Shown: positions 59,339-64,000 of the stretch, in pieces
Numbering within the stretch: position 1 is the stretch's first letter
Layout of the letters: each line of letters begins with the position of its first letter
DNA from: Maricaulis sp965657935
GTDB lineage: Bacteria; Pseudomonadota; Alphaproteobacteria; Caulobacterales; Maricaulaceae
Direction of reading: 5' to 3'
Length of the DNA: 64,000 bases
Assembly: GCA_965657935.1 (NCBI GenBank)
Contig: CBFHQE010000002.1
Coordinates: forward strand, 1 to 64,000
Translations under genes and position numbers: made by a program
Notes under the pieces: model-generated
The model's input: the letters and a program-made list of their open reading frames with translations, nothing else
Told to the model about the DNA's origin: nothing
Databases searched by the model: none

Positions 59339-62300
59339 CCCGTTCTACTCGATCGCAGTTGCAACGGCTCCAGGATGCCGGCCTCCACCATCCCGAGCAC
59401 GAGAAGGATGCCTGCGGCGTCGGACTTATCGCTGACGTTAACGGCAAGCCACGCCGCGAGATTGTGGAGCTGGGCATCGCGGCTCTGAAAGCCGTATGGC
59501 ACCGGGGTGCTGTGGACGCTGACGGTCTGACCGGCGATGGCGCCGGCTTGCGGGTCGGGGTGCCACAAGAGTTTTTCAAGAGCGAGGTCGCGCGGACCGG
59601 ACATGAGCCGCAGGTCGGTGACGTCATTGTGGGCATGATCTTTCTGCCGCGTACGGACTTTGCAGCCCGTGAACGCGCCCGCGCGATCATCGAGGCGGAA
59701 ATCCTGCGCGAGGGTCTGGCCTTTTACGGTTGGCGCCAGCCACCCATCGATACGTCGGTGCTCGGCGACAAGGCGCGCGCGACCCTGCCCGAAATCGAGC
59801 AGGTCCTGTTCCGCGACCCGGCAGACCGTCACCCCGAAACCTTGTCGCGCTGTCTTTACCTGATCCGTCGTCGTATCGAACGGCGGGCGCGTGAGGAAAA
59901 CCTGCGCGAGCTTTATGTCTGCTCGCTTTCGCCCAAGGACATTATCTACAAGGGCCTGTTTCGGGCGCAGGATATCGATGCGTTCTACCTGGATCTGAAG
60001 GATCCGGAATTCGTCTCGCCCTTTGCGATATTCCACCAGCGCTATTCCACCAATACCTTTCCGGAATGGCGGCTGGCCCAACCCTTCCGGATGCTCGCCC
60101 ACAATGGCGAAATCAACACGATCCGCGGCAATACAAACTGGATGCGGTCGCATGAACGACACATCGCGGAAAAGGCTTTCCTGTCAGAGACTGATGATGT
60201 CCTGCCGGTCATCCAGCCCGGCGCGTCTGACTCCGCTGCCCTGGACCAGACCTTCGAGGTCCTGGTGCGGGCGGGCCGTTCGGCGCCCATGGCCAAGACG
60301 TTGCTTATCCCCGAAGCCTGGTCCAAGCGCGCAGACGTCATGCCGCAGAGCTGGCAGGCGTTGTACGGATATTGCAACGCGGTGATGGAGCCGTGGGATG
60401 GACCCGCTGCGATTGCCGCTTTTGACGGTCGCTGGGCTATCGCGGGGCTGGACCGTAACGGCTTGCGCCCGATGCGCTATTCTCTCACCCATGACGGTAT
60501 GCTGATTGTCGGTTCCGAGACCGGCATGGCGCCGGTCGAGGCCGAGCGCATCGCCGAACGCGGGGCCGTAACGCCGGGTCGCCTGATCGCGCTCGACCTG
60601 GTCGAGGGGCGTTTCTACCGGGAGCCGGAGATCCTGGACGAGCTCGCCAAGTCCGGACCCTACGAGCGTTGGCTGGAAAGTGTTGAGGATATCGAGCCGG
60701 TGGTTGGCCCGGGGGCCGAACCGGTACTTTTCGATGACGATCAGCGTCGGGCGCGCCAGGCCGCGGCCGGGTTTTCGTTCGAGTCCATCGAGCTGGTGCT
60801 CAAGGAGATGGCCAGGGCCAGCAAGGAAGCTGTGGGGTCCATGGGCGACGATACGGCGCTGGCCGTCCTGTCGGACCGCTATCGGCCGCTGAGTCACTTT
60901 TTCCGCCAGACATTCTCCCAGGTTACCAATCCGCCGATCGACCCGCTGCGGGAAGGCCGGGTGATGGGATTGAAGACACGTTTCCGCAATCTCGGCAATA
61001 TTCTCGGCTTCGGGGAGCGCCAGTACAACGTCATGGTCCTGGACAGTCCGATCCTGACCAATGGCGCTTTTGATCGCCTGCGCACTCATCTCGGGCGGAC
61101 GGTGCACGAGATTGACTGTACCTTCGCCGCGGAGGCGGCGGCCGGTGATGGGCAGGCCATGCGCGAGGCCCTGGCTGCTGTCATGGAGCAGGCCAGCGAC
61201 GCCATACGCGGCGGTGCGGGGCATCTGGTTCTGACGGATATGGAGCAAGGCGAAAGCCGTCTGCCGCTGCCCATGGTCCTGGTCGCAGGTGCCGTTCACG
61301 CGCATCTGACCCGACAAGGCCTGCGTAATGCGTGTTCCATCAATGTGCGCTCGGCGGAGTGTTTTGATGGGCATTACGCGGCGGTGCTGATTGGTCTGGG
61401 CGCGACGACCGTGAACCCCTATCTCGCCTTCAGCACCGTGACAGCAGACCGCCCGGCTGTCGGGGGCGATGAATGGGCCCGCGATCGGGCCCGCCATCTC
61501 AAGGAAGCGCTTGACGGAGCGCTCCTGAAAATTCTGTCCAAGATGGGCATCTCGATCATTTCCTCCTATCGCGGCGGGTGTAACTTCGAGGTGTTGGGGC
61601 TCTCCCGTGCGCTGGTCGAAGCTTACCTTCCGGGGGTGGTCAGCCGGATTTCAGGTATCGGCCTGCCTGGGCTGGAAGCCATTGCAGTCGATCTGCACGA
61701 ACGCGCCTGGCAGAAACATGAAGCGGTGTCCGTGGGAGGCTTCTACACACGCCGCTCCAGCGGTGAACGTCATGCCCTTTCAGCCCAGGCGATTTCCGCA
61801 CTTCAGAAAGCCGTGCGTTACGAGGATCGCGAAGCCTGGAGCGACTATCGCAAGGCGCTGGCCAGCGAAGGCCCAACTCAATTGCGCGACCTGCTGGAAA
61901 TGCGTCCGGTCGGCCCGGAGGTCAGCCTGGAACAGGTCGAGTCGGTCAATGGCATCCGCAAGCGTTTTGTGACGCCGGGCATGTCGCTCGGAGCCTTGTC
62001 GCCGGAAGCCCATGCAGCGCTGAACGTTGCCATGAACCGGATCGGCGCCAAGTCTGTTTCGGGTGAGGGCGGTGAGGATCCGGCGCGTTATGTCGCCTTG
62101 CCTAACGGAGATAATATGAACTCCGCCGTCAAACAGGTTGCTTCAGGCCGGTTTGGAGTCACGGCGGAATATCTCAACCAGTGCCGGGAGATCGAGATCA
62201 AGGTCGCCCAGGGCGCCAAGCCCGGCGAAGGCGGCCAGCTGCCCGGTTTCAAGGTTACGAATTTTATAGCGCGCATGCGTCTGGCGACGCCGGGTGTGTC

Positions 62301-63837
62301 GCTGATCTCGCCGCCGCCGCACCATGACATCTATTCCATCGAAGACCTGGCCCAGCTGATCTACGACCTCAAACAGATCAATCCTGAGGCGCGGGTCGGG
62401 GTGAAGCTGGTCGCATCTTCCGGCGTTGGCGCCGTCGCTGCCGGCGTGGCCAAGGCAAATGCTGACATCATCAATATTTCCGGCTCGATCGGCGGAACAG
62501 GTGCTGCAGCCCTGTCCTCGATCAAGTTCGCAGGTGGTCCGGTGGAGCTTGGCCTGGCAGAAGCTCATCAGATGCTTTCGCTCAACGGGCTCCGCGAGCG
62601 GGTAACGTTGCGGGCTGACGGGGGTATCCGGACTGGTCGAGACATCGTTATTGCCGCGATGCTGGGAGCCGAGGAATTCGGTATTGGCACCGCGTCGTTG
62701 CTGGCGCTGGGCTGTCTGATGGTTCGCCAGTGCCATTCCAATACTTGTCCGGTTGGTGTGTGTACCCAGGATGATGATCTGCGAGCCCGTTTTGGCGGTG
62801 CGCCGGATCATGTGGTCAATCTGATGACTTATCTGGCGGAGGATGTTCGTGAGATTCTCTCCGGTCTGGGCGCGCAGTCCATGGAGGATGTCATCGGCCG
62901 GTCCGACCTGCTCGACCAGGTTTCCCGCGGGTCCGAGGCGCTCGACGATCTTGATCTCAGTGCCATCATGATCCGCGCCGATGCTGCAGATCGCCCGGCA
63001 CGTTCCAGCCGCAAGCAGCGCAATGCCGTTGAGCCAAGCCTGGATGAACAGATCATCGAGGACGCCCAGCCTGTTTTCGAGCGCGGTGAGAAAATGCAGC
63101 TCGACTACGTGGTTCGCAATACCGATCGCGCGGTCGGAACGAAGACGTCTTCGCGTATCGTTCGTACCTTCGGGCCCGACGGGCTTGAGGACGGAAAGCT
63201 GACGCTGAAACTACAGGGTTCAGCAGGTCAGTCGCTGGGGGCGTTTGCCGCCAAGGGGCTACGCATCAGCCTGTCCGGCGATGCCAATGACTATGTCGGC
63301 AAGGGTCTGTCCGGCGGCGAGGTGATCATCCGGCCTTATGTAGACCGGGGCGCGCATGATGTGATCATCGGCAATACCTGTCTTTATGGCGCGACTTCGG
63401 GGCGGTTGTTCGCCGCCGGCAGGGCGGGGCAACGTTTCGCCGTCCGCAATTCAGGCGCGGAAACCGTGGTTGAGGGCTGCGGCACCAATGGCTGTGAGTA
63501 CATGACCGGTGGGGCTGCGGTGATCCTGGGCCCGGTAGGTGATAACTTTGCTGCCGGTATGACGGGGGGCGATGTGTTCCTCTACGATCCGGACAAACGG
63601 CTCGAGTCTCGCCTCAATCGCGAAACTGTTGTGGAGCTGCCGCTGGGTGTCGAGGCGGAGCGCCGCTGCCGTCGCCTGATAGAGACTCATCTCGACCTGA
63701 CCGGCTCGAGGGTGGCTGCGCGCATCCTTTCAAATTGGACCACCGAGCGCGGCCATTGGGTGCATCTGCGTGGCGAGGAAGTGGTTGCCCGTGAAGCGGC
63801 CGGGCCCGAAAATGGTTCGGACGCCCGCTCCGCCTGA
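59335..63837 (+). CDS. gltB: Glutamate synthase large subunit
   Basis: A 1500-residue alpha subunit making glutamate from glutamine and 2-oxoglutarate. The N-terminal class II amidotransferase uses Cys27 (EKDACGVGLIAD), which becomes the N-terminus after removal of a 26-residue propeptide. The central domain, the FMN-binding synthase domain (GEGGEDPARY, PGEGGQLPG and GIRTGRDI), the 3Fe-4S motif CHSNTCPVGVC and the C-terminal beta-helix (GLSGGEVIIRP) are all in order. Full length for the family and coupled to gltD. Cytoplasmic, main ammonia assimilation route with glutamine synthetase. Confidence 0.97.
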   Translation: MTRSTRSQLQRLQDAGLHHPEHEKDACGVGLIADVNGKPRREIVELGIAALKAVWHRGAVDADGLTGDGAGLRVGVPQEFFKSEVARTGHEPQVGDVIVGMIFLPRTDFAARERARAIIEAEILREGLAFYGWRQPPIDTSVLGDKARATLPEIEQVLFRDPADRHPETLSRCLYLIRRRIERRAREENLRELYVCSLSPKDIIYKGLFRAQDIDAFYLDLKDPEFVSPFAIFHQRYSTNTFPEWRLAQPFRMLAHNGEINTIRGNTNWMRSHERHIAEKAFLSETDDVLPVIQPGASDSAALDQTFEVLVRAGRSAPMAKTLLIPEAWSKRADVMPQSWQALYGYCNAVMEPWDGPAAIAAFDGRWAIAGLDRNGLRPMRYSLTHDGMLIVGSETGMAPVEAERIAERGAVTPGRLIALDLVEGRFYREPEILDELAKSGPYERWLESVEDIEPVVGPGAEPVLFDDDQRRARQAAAGFSFESIELVLKEMARASKEAVGSMGDDTALAVLSDRYRPLSHFFRQTFSQVTNPPIDPLREGRVMGLKTRFRNLGNILGFGERQYNVMVLDSPILTNGAFDRLRTHLGRTVHEIDCTFAAEAAAGDGQAMREALAAVMEQASDAIRGGAGHLVLTDMEQGESRLPLPMVLVAGAVHAHLTRQGLRNACSINVRSAECFDGHYAAVLIGLGATTVNPYLAFSTVTADRPAVGGDEWARDRARHLKEALDGALLKILSKMGISIISSYRGGCNFEVLGLSRALVEAYLPGVVSRISGIGLPGLEAIAVDLHERAWQKHEAVSVGGFYTRRSSGERHALSAQAISALQKAVRYEDREAWSDYRKALASEGPTQLRDLLEMRPVGPEVSLEQVESVNGIRKRFVTPGMSLGALSPEAHAALNVAMNRIGAKSVSGEGGEDPARYVALPNGDNMNSAVKQVASGRFGVTAEYLNQCREIEIKVAQGAKPGEGGQLPGFKVTNFIARMRLATPGVSLISPPPHHDIYSIEDLAQLIYDLKQINPEARVGVKLVASSGVGAVAAGVAKANADIINISGSIGGTGAAALSSIKFAGGPVELGLAEAHQMLSLNGLRERVTLRADGGIRTGRDIVIAAMLGAEEFGIGTASLLALGCLMVRQCHSNTCPVGVCTQDDDLRARFGGAPDHVVNLMTYLAEDVREILSGLGAQSMEDVIGRSDLLDQVSRGSEALDDLDLSAIMIRADAADRPARSSRKQRNAVEPSLDEQIIEDAQPVFERGEKMQLDYVVRNTDRAVGTKTSSRIVRTFGPDGLEDGKLTLKLQGSAGQSLGAFAAKGLRISLSGDANDYVGKGLSGGEVIIRPYVDRGAHDVIIGNTCLYGATSGRLFAAGRAGQRFAVRNSGAETVVEGCGTNGCEYMTGGAAVILGPVGDNFAAGMTGGDVFLYDPDKRLESRLNRETVVELPLGVEAERRCRRLIETHLDLTGSRVAARILSNWTTERGHWVHLRGEEVVAREAAGPENGSDARSA

Positions 63838-63935
63838 TGCTGAATCTTCATATTGCGCCGCAGCGAACCCATTGGCGGTTTGCAGGGTTGGGCGTATGAG
63901 GACAGACCATTTGCTTCTTTGCTGGGAAAATGAAA

Positions 63936-64000
63936 ATGCGTATCGACAAAATTGCTGCTGGTATCAATCCGCCTGAAGACATCAATGTCATTATCGAAGT
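63936..64000 (+). CDS. ppa: Inorganic pyrophosphatase, N-terminal fragment (cut by window edge)
   Basis: The last 65 bases encode MRIDKIAAGINPPEDINVII, matching the highly conserved N-terminus of family I soluble inorganic pyrophosphatases, which hydrolyse PPi to phosphate. ATG 63936 has GGGA eight bases upstream; an ATG two codons earlier (63930) is too close to that site. The rest lies outside the window. The 98 bases between gltB and this start hold no recognisable feature. Confidence 0.8.
   Translation, partial: MRIDKIAAGINPPEDINVIIE

Noticed and set aside
1..64000. CRISPR array, tRNA, rRNA, integrase, transposase or prophage genes
   Set aside because: No regularly spaced repeats, tRNA-like cloverleaf termini or mobile-element motifs were noticed by eye; composition looks even across the window.

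Overview
The window is a single high-GC stretch of alphaproteobacterial chromosome, densely packed with short intergenic gaps. The best guess is a marine stalked or dimorphic lineage near Maricaulis/Caulobacterales. This rests on a RpoE-ChrR pair with the alphaproteobacterial ECF promoter type, a CtrA-like half-site, a Caulobacter-style TonB receptor, many secreted peptidases and the gene order gltD-gltB. The genus is an inference. I see no rRNA, tRNA, CRISPR array, integrase, transposase or prophage gene.

Layout. 1-6.5 kb: the tail of one short-chain dehydrogenase (SDR), a second complete SDR, two tandem M61-type metallopeptidases and a DUF885 lipoprotein peptidase, facing a TonB-dependent receptor (6.7-9.0 kb) across a shared terminator. 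9.2-12.3 kb: mtaB-ftsY-DMT transporter, closed by a REP/BIME-like repeat. 12.4-18.3 kb: mixed metabolism (SDR, lipoprotein, two thioesterases, old-yellow-enzyme homologue, DUF1330 protein, double thioredoxin-fold isomerase-like protein). 18.3-23.2 kb: a coupled operon of a DUF3604 protein, a parvulin-like protein and a HupE/UreJ-type membrane protein, divergent from a TetR regulator. 23.2-29.2 kb: DEAD-box helicase, hemN and a CHASE4-GGDEF-EAL protein.

29.3-34.1 kb is a photo-oxidative stress locus. rpoE-chrR is divergent from an operon of an FAD oxidoreductase, a DUF1365 protein and a cyclopropane-fatty-acid-synthase-type methyltransferase. Back-to-back TGATCC-N18-TA promoters lie between them, so RpoE probably drives itself and a lipid-modifying operon. 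ChrR keeps its cupin zinc site but lacks most zinc ligands in its sigma-binding domain.

35.5-48.1 kb is the most interesting part: a 13-gene near-continuous operon, Hpt-STAS-cheY-cheA-cheW-receptor-cheR-cheD-cheB-(soluble MCP-like protein with a CheZ-type motif)-STAS-(REC-PP2C)-HATPase. The core resembles the F7 chemosensory class. The receptor has four PAS domains, two of them with the His/Trp pair of Aer2-type heme PAS domains, and a CheR-tethering C-terminus. An Hpt/STAS/PP2C/HATPase partner-switching set is wrapped around this core. Its 337-base upstream region carries several inverted repeats.

48.2-54.8 kb: secreted alkaline phosphatase, a duplicated-domain secreted protein, a membrane dipeptidase, a DUF454 protein and a large zinc metalloprotease. 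54.9-57.6 kb: a hydroxyproline catabolism module with its GntR regulator and a palindromic operator candidate. 57.9-63.8 kb: glutamate synthase gltD-gltB, followed by the start of inorganic pyrophosphatase at the window edge.
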